The notes beneath the pieces are model-generated. The model saw only the letters and a program-made list of their open reading frames with translations, was not told the origin of the DNA and searched no databases. Positions 7,483-15,747 of a stretch of DNA of 49,866 nucleotides are shown here, piece by piece. Position 1 is the first letter of the stretch. Every line of letters starts with the position of its first letter. This DNA is from a virus, in IMG/VR virus record IMGVR_UViG_3300036800_000118, positions 1-49,866 of that record; one strand, given 5' to 3'. Both the position numbers and the translations under genes were made by a program.

Positions 7483-7881
7483 GTGCCATCCCGCGACTGG
7501 CAACAGCTCAGCTTCCACCACCGTGATCCTGACCTTGACCTCGGCGACGATCACTACCTCTGGTACTACGGGTGGGCTCCGGATCGTGACCTGAACCCGC
7601 AGTACGCCGAGTTCCCCGACGTAGAGAAGGCGGGCGCGAGCGTCGGCCACCTCCGGCCGGACGGGAGCTATTGCGAGGGTGCCATCACCTTCGACGTCGG
7701 GCCGATGAGTCAACTCCGGCTGCAGAAGGCGCTATGGCAGGTGCAGAGCTGGGAGCCGCTGACGGTCTCGCCGTCGCTGCTGTGCCGCGCTCCCGTCTTC
7801 GATCCTGACAGATACAGGATCGCGGGCAGCGAGTGCGGCGACCACGGATTCATTCGCGCCGGCCGGTGGGTGCGAGCCTGA
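7483..7881 (+). CDS. Conserved phage hypothetical protein
   Basis: 132 residues from GTG. It resembles, from memory, a family common in actinobacterial phages and prophages: beta-rich body, SLLCRAP segment, and the signature C-terminus CGDHGFIRAGRWV. It has been seen beside small regulatory or accessory genes, but the function is unknown. The stop overlaps the next ATG (TGATG). Confidence 0.75.
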   Translation: MPSRDWQQLSFHHRDPDLDLGDDHYLWYYGWAPDRDLNPQYAEFPDVEKAGASVGHLRPDGSYCEGAITFDVGPMSQLRLQKALWQVQSWEPLTVSPSLLCRAPVFDPDRYRIAGSECGDHGFIRAGRWVRA

Positions 7882-8072
7882 TGGCCACGGGCTCGGGGGT
7901 TAACCGCAAGGTCCTGGTGGGCGTGCCTTTACGCAGCCGGACAGCTGCGGTCACACGCCCGGAAAACACCCGGCGGCGCAGGATATCCATCCCTGCTGCC
8001 ACCGCGAGTCACCTGCCGTCAGCGCCCGCCCGGGCGCGACAGAAACGTCTCGCCGCGAGCCGCGGCGCCTGA
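7881..8072 (+). CDS. Small basic hypothetical protein
   Basis: 63 residues, very Arg-rich (RPENTRRRRIS, ARARQKRLAASR) and probably disordered. It is TGATG-coupled to the previous gene, which supports translation, but composition alone cannot exclude a chance ORF. Confidence 0.4.
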   Translation: MATGSGVNRKVLVGVPLRSRTAAVTRPENTRRRRISIPAATASHLPSAPARARQKRLAASRGA

Positions 8073-8074
8073 GA

Positions 8075-8308
8075 ATGGCAGCCAGTCACTCCTCCCATGG
8101 TTGGTCGCCTCCGGACCGGGCGCCGCGGCTGCGGCGGGCCGCGGATCTGCTCATGCTCCAGGCCGACAAGGCCGAGCACCCCGACCGCGTCAGACGCGTC
8201 GCCCGCGATCTCCGCATCCGCGCCGCGGAGGCCGAGCTCGGGCAGCACGGCACCGACGAGTTCGACGACGCAGTCGACACCATCGCAGCCGCGGCATCCA
8301 CGCAGTGA
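8075..8308 (+). CDS. Small helical hypothetical protein
   Basis: 77 residues, helical throughout (LRRAADLLMLQADKAEHPDR..RVARDLRIRAAEAEL). GTGA-coupled to the recombinase downstream, so it may be an accessory factor or just an operon neighbour. Confidence 0.55.
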   Translation: MAASHSSHGWSPPDRAPRLRRAADLLMLQADKAEHPDRVRRVARDLRIRAAEAELGQHGTDEFDDAVDTIAAAASTQ

Positions 8309-9012
8309 CCGCCGGCCGCCGCGCGCGGATGGTGCTCTACATCCGAGTCAGCACCGAGGAGCAGGCCAGGAGCGGACTCGGGCTCGACGCGCAAAGAGCC
8401 GACCTGCAGCGCGCCGGCGACTACCAAGACTGGGAGATCGCCGAGCTCGTATGCGACGAAGGCATCAGCGGCAAGGACCTCAACCGGCCAGGCCTCAAGC
8501 ATGCGCTCGAGCTGATCGCCACCGGGCAGGCTGACGGCCTGGCCGTCGCGAAGCTTGACCGGCTCAGCCGCAGCGTCATCGACGCGGGCATGCTCGCCGA
8601 ATGGTTCGAGGACGCCGGCGCGCGTCTCGTCGCGTTGGACCTCAACATCGACACCAGCACCCCGAGCGGACTGATGGTCCTCCACGTCCTTTCCGCCGTA
8701 GCGGAGTGGGAGCGGCTCACGATCGCCGCCCGTACTCGCGATGGCCTCGCCGCACTACGAGCGAAGGGAATGCCGACCGGTCGGCCCGCGGTCGCGGACA
8801 TTCCCGCCCTCGCCGACCGCATCGGGCTGATGCGCGCACAAGGCCTCACGCTGCAGGCGATCGCCGACGCCCTCAACGCCGAGAGCATCCCGACGATCAG
8901 AGGCGGCACGCACTGGCGCGTCTCGAGCGTCCAGGCCGCCGCCGGATACCGACGCCGGCGGCCGCGGCGCAAACCCGCCGAACTGCCCATCCTCGCAAGG
9001 AGATCCGCATGA
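8305..9012 (+). CDS. Serine recombinase (resolvase/invertase family)
   Basis: 235 residues from GTG 8305 (GTGA overlap). The N-terminal catalytic domain has the nucleophile Ser16 in YIRVSTEEQ, the GLGLDAQ segment, and the KLDRLSRS active-site arginines. The C-terminal part (LTLQAIADALNAESIP..RGG) is the helix-turn-helix-like start of the recombinase domain, then a basic tail. It is too short for a large serine integrase, which usually exceeds 450 residues. Roles could be multimer resolution, inversion or a remnant second integration system. The phage also has a tyrosine integrase. Confidence 0.9.
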   Translation: MTAGRRARMVLYIRVSTEEQARSGLGLDAQRADLQRAGDYQDWEIAELVCDEGISGKDLNRPGLKHALELIATGQADGLAVAKLDRLSRSVIDAGMLAEWFEDAGARLVALDLNIDTSTPSGLMVLHVLSAVAEWERLTIAARTRDGLAALRAKGMPTGRPAVADIPALADRIGLMRAQGLTLQAIADALNAESIPTIRGGTHWRVSSVQAAAGYRRRRPRRKPAELPILARRSA

Positions 9013-9452
9013 CCGAACCAGCATCGCTCAACCAGCAGGTGGCGCCGTTCCCCGAGGCGCTGCAGCGGATCGTCGACAGCATCGAGTACCGGCCCGGCTG
9101 GCGATTCATGCTCGAGCACGTCGACCGCGGGCAGGGCAGCGAGGGGCTCACCCTCAAGATCCTCAGCCTCGGCTACGACACCTATCACCCCGACCGCGGT
9201 GAGACGTACCGCGTCTGGCACTACATGCCCGTCCCGCCAGCGGCGTTTGACGAGCGCGCGTGGAAACGATGGGTGCTCGACCAGCTCCTACTCGTGGAGT
9301 CCCATGAGTGCTGCGAGTTCCTGCAGATCGGCGGCGAGCGGCCATTCGCACCGAACCACGGGCCCGGACGCAACCCGTACAGCATTCTCGAGCTCGGCGC
9401 CGATGACGACGCGCGCACCTCGTTCCGTGGCGAGCTCAAGGCTCCGCAATGA
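9009..9452 (+). CDS. Conserved phage hypothetical protein
   Basis: 147 residues, ATGA-coupled to the recombinase. From memory it resembles a widespread phage family with ...ESHECCEFL...RPFAPNHGPGRNPY. The Cys pair and His/Asn-rich loop are conserved in that family and could bind metal. Function is unknown. Confidence 0.75.
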   Translation: MTEPASLNQQVAPFPEALQRIVDSIEYRPGWRFMLEHVDRGQGSEGLTLKILSLGYDTYHPDRGETYRVWHYMPVPPAAFDERAWKRWVLDQLLLVESHECCEFLQIGGERPFAPNHGPGRNPYSILELGADDDARTSFRGELKAPQ

Positions 9453-9718
9453 AACCGATCCGCCACGCAGGCTCGAACGTGCTGTACAAGGGCCCGACGC
9501 CGGAGATCGACGACCTGTGGTGCGAGCGCGTCGAGCCCGGGGAGATCCACACCGTGTGGGAGCTCGCCGACGAGGAGCGCGCGGCGATCGCCGCCGGCGG
9601 CCGCGTGGTGCTGATGATCCTCTCCGAGCCGATCCCGCCCGTCGCGCTCGGCGTGCTGGCGCCGGGTTCCTGCACGCCGGATGACCTCCCGGATGTCCTA
9701 CCCGAGTGGATGTCGTGA
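9449..9718 (+). CDS. Conserved phage hypothetical protein
   Basis: 89 residues, ATGA-coupled. A compact alpha/beta protein with CERVEPGEIHTVWELADEERAAI followed by a hydrophobic strand (GRVVLMILSEPIPPVAL), which resembles a small family usually found beside the preceding gene. Function is unknown. Confidence 0.7.
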   Translation: MKPIRHAGSNVLYKGPTPEIDDLWCERVEPGEIHTVWELADEERAAIAAGGRVVLMILSEPIPPVALGVLAPGSCTPDDLPDVLPEWMS

Positions 9719-9945
9719 CGCCGGCGAACGTCGGCGCCGAGAACGACGCAGGCGACCCTCGCTTCCAACCTGGCGCGTACATCCGGGACGGCGGCGACCT
9801 CTACTGGGTGATCGGCGGGACGCTCGAGGCCGGCTTCGTCACCCTTCGAGCTGAGGATTGCCGCTCGGGCGATGATGTCCTCCTCGACCTGCAGCTCGTC
9901 CGCCATGGCTGCGAGCTCGTCCGTGCGGCGGGCGCGGCCGCGTGA
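9715..9945 (+). CDS. Small hypothetical protein
   Basis: 76 residues if the coupled GTG 9715 is the start; ATG 9706 is an in-frame alternative three codons upstream. A small beta-rich fold is likely (YIRDGGDLYWVIGGTLEAG...LLDLQLVRHGCELV). GTGA-coupled to the next gene. Confidence 0.55.
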   Translation: MTPANVGAENDAGDPRFQPGAYIRDGGDLYWVIGGTLEAGFVTLRAEDCRSGDDVLLDLQLVRHGCELVRAAGAAA

Positions 9946-10688
9946 GCGCCCACGCCCGGGCCGTTCTGCGCGCGATCGACGACGCGATCGCCGCACGCGA
10001 CCGACACCCGACCCTGTTCGCCGCTCAGTTGCGATCCGACCGGTCCTGCCTGTCGCTGAGCCGGGCGCTCGCGACGTACAAGCAGGCGAAGCGCCCCGTC
10101 GGCGGTGCCCGCCCGGGCCATGACGAGGTAGAGCCGATCGACGACCCCGCCTGGCTCGAGCAGGAAGCGCGCCGCAGGGAAGACCGGTTCGACAAGCGGT
10201 GGCGCTCATTCGCCGCCGCGCGGCGGACCGCGCGGGCGGGCATGACCGCGCTCGAGCTGCACCGTCACGCGGCGGAGCGCCAGGCGAAGCTGTCGACCGT
10301 CGCGGCGGGGAACGTCGAGCCGTCCCGCGGCCGCCGCGATCCCGTCGGCCCACCAACGCAGCAGGTCCTCGACGATGATCCGATGTGGCGGGAGCACTGG
10401 CGGATCATTCGCTCACGCCTCGAGCGCGTCCACGAGAAGCTCGACGAGGCCGAAGGAGTCGGCACCACCGCGCAGTCGACGACGCTGCTGGGTGTCGAGA
10501 AGGACCGGATGATCATCGCTCAGGGCCGCGGGCTGAGTAACCGGGCGGTCGTCGACCTACTCGGGGAGGACATCGCCGGGACACCGGAGACCGTCCGGCG
10601 CGTCCGCCGGCGGTTGGGCTACGACAACAGCGGCCACGAGATCGAAGATGCGTCCGCTCCGCGGGCCGGTAAGCGAGGGCCATTTTGA
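9942..10688 (+). CDS. Putative HTH DNA-binding protein
   Basis: 248 residues from GTG. The basic, helical N-terminal and middle regions (ARRREDRFDKRWRSF, MTALELHRHAAERQ) precede a C-terminal segment GLSNRAVVDLLGED..GTPETVRRVRRRLGY that reads as a helix-turn-helix. It may regulate late transcription given its place just before the packaging genes; this is inference. No enzymatic motif. Confidence 0.6.
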   Translation: MSAHARAVLRAIDDAIAARDRHPTLFAAQLRSDRSCLSLSRALATYKQAKRPVGGARPGHDEVEPIDDPAWLEQEARRREDRFDKRWRSFAAARRTARAGMTALELHRHAAERQAKLSTVAAGNVEPSRGRRDPVGPPTQQVLDDDPMWREHWRIIRSRLERVHEKLDEAEGVGTTAQSTTLLGVEKDRMIIAQGRGLSNRAVVDLLGEDIAGTPETVRRVRRRLGYDNSGHEIEDASAPRAGKRGPF

Positions 10689-11185
10689 GCGCCGTGCTAC
10701 CACCTTCTGCTGCTGGCCGAACTGCGCCCGCACCCGGATCTTCCTTCGTGAGTGCTCTTCCCGCTTCCGGCCGACGCCCTCCCCAGCTCGACGATCTCAC
10801 GTGGCTACGAGCACGGTATGAGCGCGACGGCGACATGGCGATCGCCTTAGATCTCGGTGTCTCCCGCAAGGCTGTGCGCCTCGCAAGGGAGCGCCTCGGC
10901 ATCGCCTCACGCCCGGCGGGTCGCCCGCGCGGATCGTCGGTCACCTCGGTCATCCCGCCGATCGCGGGCTTCCGGCCGGCAGCGCTGCAGATCGCAGCGC
11001 GGATCGGTCGCCAGTCACGTCCCGGCGGGCCAGCCCCAACATACGATCTGCTGCTCGGTCGCCTCGTCGAGATCGACCGGGCGCGCCGCGCCGGCGACGT
11101 GCACGGTGAGGAGGACGCCTTGGTCGAGCTCGGCGCCGCCGCCGGCCTGGTCCTCGATCATCTCCGCAGACTGCGAGCGGCGTGA
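10685..11185 (+). CDS. Putative HTH protein
   Basis: 166 residues from TTG overlapping the previous stop. After a Pro/Ser-rich start it shows an HTH-like stretch, WLRARYERDGDMAIALDLG then VSRKAVRLARERLGI, similar in layout to the C-terminus of the preceding protein. The C-terminal 60 residues are helical. Two DNA-binding-like proteins in a row suggest a late-gene switch, which is unproven. Confidence 0.6.
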   Translation: MSAVLPPSAAGRTAPAPGSSFVSALPASGRRPPQLDDLTWLRARYERDGDMAIALDLGVSRKAVRLARERLGIASRPAGRPRGSSVTSVIPPIAGFRPAALQIAARIGRQSRPGGPAPTYDLLLGRLVEIDRARRAGDVHGEEDALVELGAAAGLVLDHLRRLRAA

Positions 11186-11868
11186 TGGCGATATCCGTCC
11201 CGGCGGCCAACGCCCGGCGGCGCGCCAAGGCGAAAGCCCACGGTCGCACCACCGCCCACTGGCAGCGTGTCCGTGAAGAGGTCATCGCGCGCGACGGCGG
11301 TCGATGCCGGATGTGCGGACTGCCGGGACGGTCGGTTCACCTGGACCCAGCGCGCGGTGGTGATCATCGCAACGCGACCGCGGCTGACTGCGTGACGCTG
11401 TGCGCGCACCATCACGGGGTGGTGGACGCGCCGCGAGCGACCCGGAACCGGCCGGCCCCGGGGGGGTGGGGTGCTCGCGAACCAGGCGAGGGTCCTACGC
11501 GCCCCGCGCGCGTTTTTTTTCCCCCCCCTAAGCCAAAAAAGGCCGGTGGGGGATCGATGGTGGCCCGTGGTTACGGGCCTCGTCACTTCGCTCTGCGCCG
11601 CCGGTGGGAACGCCTGGTGCGCCGCGGCGGGGTGCTGTGCGCTCGGTGCCGCCGGCCGATCCCGGCCGACGCGACTCGTGAGCGATGCCCGGGCATCCTA
11701 GCCGCCGGCCGGGTCTGCGGCAAGCTCGGTTGCGGCTGGCATCTCGGTCATCACGACACCGACCGGTCCCGGTACACGGGCCCGGAGCACGCGTGCTGCA
11801 ACGCGGGAGCTCCCCGCCGCGCCGGCGGGATGATCGCCACCGTCGTTCGCTCCTCGGAGAGGTGGTAG
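11182..11868 (+). CDS. HNH endonuclease, two HNH-like modules in one frame
   Basis: A 228-residue open frame containing two zinc/HNH modules. Module 1 (about residues 25-95) has the HNH pattern ARDGGRCRMCG...HLDP..GGDHRNA..DCVTLCAHHH. Module 2 (from ATG 11557, MVARGYGPRHF) has CARC...W-H-LGHHDTDRSRY..PEHACCN, typical of the HNH protein encoded next to phage terminases. Between them lies a hairpin with T8C8 and A6 runs, so these may be two genes joined by a homopolymer error, with the second starting at 11557 (GGTGGGGGA upstream). HNH proteins act with terminase in packaging of many phages. Confidence 0.75.
   Translation: MMAISVPAANARRRAKAKAHGRTTAHWQRVREEVIARDGGRCRMCGLPGRSVHLDPARGGDHRNATAADCVTLCAHHHGVVDAPRATRNRPAPGGWGAREPGEGPTRPARVFFPPPKPKKAGGGSMVARGYGPRHFALRRRWERLVRRGGVLCARCRRPIPADATRERCPGILAAGRVCGKLGCGWHLGHHDTDRSRYTGPEHACCNAGAPRRAGGMIATVVRSSERW
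11497..11520 (+). terminator. Intrinsic-terminator-like hairpin with T8 tract
   Basis: ACGCGC (11497-11502) pairs with GCGCGT (11508-11513) over a 5-base loop and is followed directly by T residues to 11520, then C8. This is the textbook layout of a rho-independent terminator, but it sits inside the double-HNH open frame. It supports a gene boundary between the two modules. Confidence 0.45.
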
Positions 11869-11871
11869 CCG

Positions 11872-12147
11872 GTGCGGGACCTGCACGTGCATCGTCATCG
11901 TCGTAACGCTCGGCGGCTGGGTGTCGCGTTCTGGCTGAACATCCTCTTCGCGGTCGTGTGGACGGTGATGCTGCCGATCACGCTCGCGACGGCGCTGAAG
12001 TCATCCGTCCCGTTCGTCGCGGCGATCAGCATCTACGCGCTGTTCCTCGGTCACTTCACCGGCGCGCTCGCGGCGCTGGCGGGGAAGGCGTCGAGCGAAA
12101 CCGCCGCCGCGGCTCACATCCCAGACCCTCCCACCGACCGGCCATAG
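11872..12147 (+). CDS. Small membrane protein
   Basis: 91 residues from GTG. A His/Arg-rich cytoplasmic start (RDLHVHRHRRNARR) is followed by two transmembrane segments (about residues 19-42 and 45-66). It lies between the HNH and terminase genes. Function is unknown. Confidence 0.6.
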   Translation: MRDLHVHRHRRNARRLGVAFWLNILFAVVWTVMLPITLATALKSSVPFVAAISIYALFLGHFTGALAALAGKASSETAAAAHIPDPPTDRP

Positions 12148-12163
12148 CCAAGGAGCGCCGGGA

Positions 12164-12505
12164 ATGCCCGCAGCCCGCAAGCCAGCGGCTAGGAAGCCCG
12201 CGGCGAGGAAGAAGCGTGATGGTCCGTGCGTGACGGCGCTGAAACGCGACCTCGCGAGGCTCCCGAAGGACCTCGCCGAGTCCGCGGTCGCGGCGTCCGC
12301 GCTGGTGATGGCGAAAGGACTGGACACGCGCGCGTCGCTGGCGGCGAAGAGCGCCGCTCAGCGCAGGTTGCAGGAGGCGATGGACCGGCTGAGGGAGCTG
12401 GCGCCGCCCGCCGCGAGCAAGGACGGTGTCGATGTCCTCAACGATGAGTTCACCGCCCGGCGGGCCAGGCTCATCGCTGAGGGGGGCGCAAGAACCAAGA
12501 ATTAG
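12164..12505 (+). CDS. terS: Terminase small subunit
   Basis: 113 residues. An Ala/Pro/Lys-rich N-terminal tail with a repeated PAARK motif is followed by a helical domain (LARLPKDLAESAVAASALVMAK..LDTRASLAAKSAAQRRL) ending in the RLRELAPP...FTARRARLIAEGG tail typical of actinophage small terminases. TerS recognises the packaging site and regulates TerL. It overlaps the start of the large subunit by roughly 70 bases, as is common. Confidence 0.85.
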   Translation: MPAARKPAARKPAARKKRDGPCVTALKRDLARLPKDLAESAVAASALVMAKGLDTRASLAAKSAAQRRLQEAMDRLRELAPPAASKDGVDVLNDEFTARRARLIAEGGARTKN

Positions 12506-13964
12506 AGTCGTCCCCGCGTACGTCTCCTCGGCGGGGCGGGAGGCGATCGAGCTCTGCGCGCTCGCGGGACTTCACCTCGACGAGTGGGAGCAGCTCGCTC
12601 TCTGGGACATGCTCGGCGAACGCGCTGACGGGAAGTGGGCGTGCTACGAGTTCGGGCTCGTAGCCCCACGGCAGAATGGGAAGGGGTCGTGCTTCGAAGC
12701 GCGGGAGCTGACCGGCCTGTTCCTCCTCGGCGAGGCGCTGCTGATCCACTCCGCGCATGAGCAGTCAACGTCGAGCGAGCATTTCCGGCGGCTGCTGAAC
12801 CTCATCGAGGGCGTCCCCGAATTTGACCGGCGGGTGCTGAAGGCGCCGAAGGGGAAGGGGTCGGAGGCGATCGAGCTTCGCGGCGGCCAGCGGATCTTCT
12901 TCAAGACGCGGACGCAGGACGGCGGCCGTGGACTGACCGGCGATTTCGTGGGGCTCGATGAGGCGATGAAGCTGCGCCGCGCGACGATGGGCGCGCTCGG
13001 GCCGACGATGGCAGCCCGGTCGATCATCGGCAACCCGCAGATCATGTACGGCGCGTCTGCCGTCGACGCGGAGAAGGACGAGCACGGGCTCGTGCTCGCA
13101 CGCGTCCGGGAGCGAGCGCTCGCCGGCGCCGTCAGCCGCCTCGGCTACCACGAGTACTCATGCGACGGTGACGATCCCGGCGCTGTGCCTGAAGAGATCG
13201 CGGGTGACCCGAAGATGTGGGCGCAGGCGAACCCGGGTCTCGGGATTCGGATCAGCCTCGAGTACATCGCGGACGAGCGGAACCTCCTCGACGCGCGGAC
13301 GTTCGCTGTTGAGCGCCTCGGGATCGGTGATTGGCCTGACACCGGCGACGAGTCCGAGCGGGTGATCGCCCGCGAGGCATGGAACGCGTGCGCGTGCACG
13401 GATGAGAGCAAGCGGATCGAGGGTGTGAAGACGTTCGCCGTCGACGTGAACCCGTCCCGGACGTGGGGATCTGTCGCGGTCGCGGGCCGACGCGACGACG
13501 AGCTGCTGCACATCGCGATCGTGGAGCACAAGCGCGGGACGGGCTGGCTCATCCGCAAGAACCAGGACGGCACCTACGCGGGCCTCGTCGTCGACCTCCA
13601 CGAGGCGCATCCGGACTGCCGGTGGGTGATGGACGAGCGCGGGCCCGCGGCGAACCTCATTCCGATGATGAAGGAAGCCGGCCTCGAGGTCATCGAAACG
13701 TCAACCCGCGATTACGCGAACGCGTGCGGCGGGTTCTACGACGCCGTCGACCAGGCGCGCGTGCGGTGGCCGGTCCCTCAGCCCGACCTTGACGATGCGC
13801 TCGCGAGCGCTCGCACGACAACCCTCGGGGACGCGTGGAAGTGGGCGCCCAGGTCGTCGACGAGCGCGGACATCACTCCTCTGGTCGCGGCGACGCTCGC
13901 TCTGTGGGGCGCCGAAACGCAGGACCCCGACGACCACCTCGAGCCGCTGATGGCGTGGCGGTGA
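12432..13964 (+). CDS. terL: Terminase large subunit
   Basis: 510 residues if ATG 12432 is used, which has AAGGA 8 bases upstream; GTG 12426 and ATG 12444 are alternatives. The ATPase domain shows the Walker A-like APRQNGKGS (about residue 77) and Walker B VGLDEA. The nuclease half shows acidic residues in FAVDVNPSRTWG, VMDERG and the C-terminal DLDDALASA. It is an HK97/Terminase_1-type motor that translocates and cuts concatemeric DNA into proheads. Intact. Confidence 0.95.
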   Translation: MSSTMSSPPGGPGSSLRGAQEPRIRVVPAYVSSAGREAIELCALAGLHLDEWEQLALWDMLGERADGKWACYEFGLVAPRQNGKGSCFEARELTGLFLLGEALLIHSAHEQSTSSEHFRRLLNLIEGVPEFDRRVLKAPKGKGSEAIELRGGQRIFFKTRTQDGGRGLTGDFVGLDEAMKLRRATMGALGPTMAARSIIGNPQIMYGASAVDAEKDEHGLVLARVRERALAGAVSRLGYHEYSCDGDDPGAVPEEIAGDPKMWAQANPGLGIRISLEYIADERNLLDARTFAVERLGIGDWPDTGDESERVIAREAWNACACTDESKRIEGVKTFAVDVNPSRTWGSVAVAGRRDDELLHIAIVEHKRGTGWLIRKNQDGTYAGLVVDLHEAHPDCRWVMDERGPAANLIPMMKEAGLEVIETSTRDYANACGGFYDAVDQARVRWPVPQPDLDDALASARTTTLGDAWKWAPRSSTSADITPLVAATLALWGAETQDPDDHLEPLMAWR

Positions 13965-13988
13965 ACCAATCGAAAGGACGTGAGCGCG

Positions 13989-14171
13989 ATGGCCGAGATC
14001 AACCTCGAGCGCGCGACACGCGAAGTCGCCGAGCACGACACCCAGCGCGTCCCGCAGCTCGCGGAGGACGAAGTAGTGGTAGTCGCCGGGGTGGACGTCG
14101 ACGCGCTCGAGCGTGAGCTCGCGCGGCGAGCAGCTCGCCGCGCCAAGATGCAGCCTCGGTTCCGCGCGTGA
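13989..14171 (+). CDS. Small hypothetical protein between terminase and portal
   Basis: 60 residues from ATG 13989, with AAAGGA about 9 bases upstream; GTG 13980 is too close to that site. Acidic helix and beta stretch (EDEVVVVAGVDVDALERE) with an Arg-rich tail. GTGA-coupled to the next gene. Not recognised. Confidence 0.6.
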   Translation: MAEINLERATREVAEHDTQRVPQLAEDEVVVVAGVDVDALERELARRAARRAKMQPRFRA

Positions 14172-14341
14172 CCCGCCCGCAGCTGCTCGCCGCGGTCACC
14201 TGCGCCGCCGGCGCGGCCCTCATCACCGCCGGACTGGCGCTGATCTACCCGCCGGCTGCGTTCATCGCCGCCGGCGGCGCCGCGCTCGCCGCCGGTCTCA
14301 TCCTCGACTTCGAACCGCCCGCCCGGCGAGGTAGGAGGTGA
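14168..14341 (+). CDS. Small two-TM membrane protein
   Basis: 57 residues, GTG start coupled to the preceding gene and GTGA overlap with the portal start. It is nearly all hydrophobic with two short membrane segments (LLAAVTCAAGAALITAGLAL; FIAAGGAALAAGLIL) and a basic tail. Small membrane ORFs just upstream of the portal occur in many actinophages. Role unknown. Confidence 0.6.
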   Translation: MTRPQLLAAVTCAAGAALITAGLALIYPPAAFIAAGGAALAAGLILDFEPPARRGRR

Positions 14342-15747
14342 GCAGCCTCCTCAGCACCATCCGCAAACGCTCAGGGTTCCGCGCCACCGACGGCCTCAGC
14401 CTCGACGAGTGGATGTCGTACTTCAACTTCAACGGGCTCAACTACGGCTTCAGCGAGTTCGGCGGCACCCTCGGCGGGAACCGCGAGGAGATCGGCTCGA
14501 ACTTCATCGGGGTCGCGCAGGGCGCCTACCGGTCGAACGGGATCGTGTTCGCGTGCATGCTCGTCCGGATGATGCTGTTCTCCGAAGCGCGGATGCAATA
14601 CCGCCGGCTGCGGAACGGCCGGCCGGGTGACCTGTTCGGCACCGCGGACCTGCAGATCCTCGAGCAGCCATGGCAGAACGGCGCCACCGGCGACCTCCTG
14701 TCCCGGATGATCCAGGACGCCGACCTCGCGGGGAACTTCTTCGCGACCACGCGCGGCACCGGTGCGGGCCGGCGGATCCGGCGGCTGCGCCCGGACTGGG
14801 TCACGATCGTGATGGGCTCCCACTCCGACCCGGCGGTCACGAGCTCCGACATCGACGCTGAGCTCCTCGGCTACATCTACCACCCCGCCGGCGCCGGCGC
14901 CGGCGAGACCCCGCTGGTGCTGCTCCCCGAAGAGGTGTGCCACTTCGCGCCGATCCCCGACCCCCTCGCGAGCTACCGCGGAATGTCGTGGCTCACGCCG
15001 ATCATCCGCGAGGTCATGTCCGACGGGGCGATGACGACGCACAAGCTGAAGTACTTCGAGAATGGTGCGACCCCGTCGATGGTCGTTTCGCTCGACCCGG
15101 CGGTGAAGAAGGACCAGTTCGAGCAGTGGATCGAGCTGTTCGAAGAGCGGCACGTCGGACCGCTGAACGCCTACCGCACCCTGTACCTCGGCGGCGGGTC
15201 GGACGCGAAGATCGTCGGGAACACCCTCGAGCAGATCGACTTCAAGGTCGTGCAGGGCGCGACCGAGACGAGGATCGCCGCGGCCGCGGGCGTCCCTCCG
15301 GTCATCGTCGGCCTCTCCGAAGGCCTCGCCGCGGCGACATACGCCAACTACGGGCAGGCGCGCCGGCGGCTCACCGACGGGACGATGCGCCCGCTGTGGC
15401 GGAACGCCGCCGGGTCATTGCAGACACTCGTGCCGCGCCTCCCCGACGCCGAGCTCTGGTACGACGACCGTGACATCGCGTTCCTCCAGGAGGACCAGAT
15501 GGACGACGCGACGATCAAGCAGACGCAGGCCGCGACGATCAAGAGCCTGATCGACGCCGGCTACAAGCCCGACAGCGTCGTCAACGCCGTCGCGAACGGC
15601 GACTTCAGCCTCCTCGTTCACACCGGCCTGTACAGCATTCAGCTGCAGCCGCCCGGCACCACCTTCGCTCCGACCGGCTCCCCGAACGACGTGAGTTCCC
15701 GAAACGGGAACGGCAACGCGCCCGCGGGTGCCCGCACCGGCCGCTAG
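14338..15747 (+). CDS. Portal protein, HK97 family
   Basis: 469 residues, a normal length. It forms the dodecameric ring at the capsid vertex through which DNA passes. Family-typical segments are visible: the YRSNGIVFACMLVRMMLFSEA region, DLAGNFFATTRG, PEEVCHFAPIPDPLASYRGMSW, FENGATPSMVVS and the IAAAAGVPPVIVGLSEG loop. The last 40 residues are Pro/Gly/Asn-rich. GTG start coupled to the membrane protein; GAGGTAGGAGG precedes it. The 3' third is overlapped antisense by the HNH gene. Confidence 0.95.
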   Translation: MSSLLSTIRKRSGFRATDGLSLDEWMSYFNFNGLNYGFSEFGGTLGGNREEIGSNFIGVAQGAYRSNGIVFACMLVRMMLFSEARMQYRRLRNGRPGDLFGTADLQILEQPWQNGATGDLLSRMIQDADLAGNFFATTRGTGAGRRIRRLRPDWVTIVMGSHSDPAVTSSDIDAELLGYIYHPAGAGAGETPLVLLPEEVCHFAPIPDPLASYRGMSWLTPIIREVMSDGAMTTHKLKYFENGATPSMVVSLDPAVKKDQFEQWIELFEERHVGPLNAYRTLYLGGGSDAKIVGNTLEQIDFKVVQGATETRIAAAAGVPPVIVGLSEGLAAATYANYGQARRRLTDGTMRPLWRNAAGSLQTLVPRLPDAELWYDDRDIAFLQEDQMDDATIKQTQAATIKSLIDAGYKPDSVVNAVANGDFSLLVHTGLYSIQLQPPGTTFAPTGSPNDVSSRNGNGNAPAGARTGR

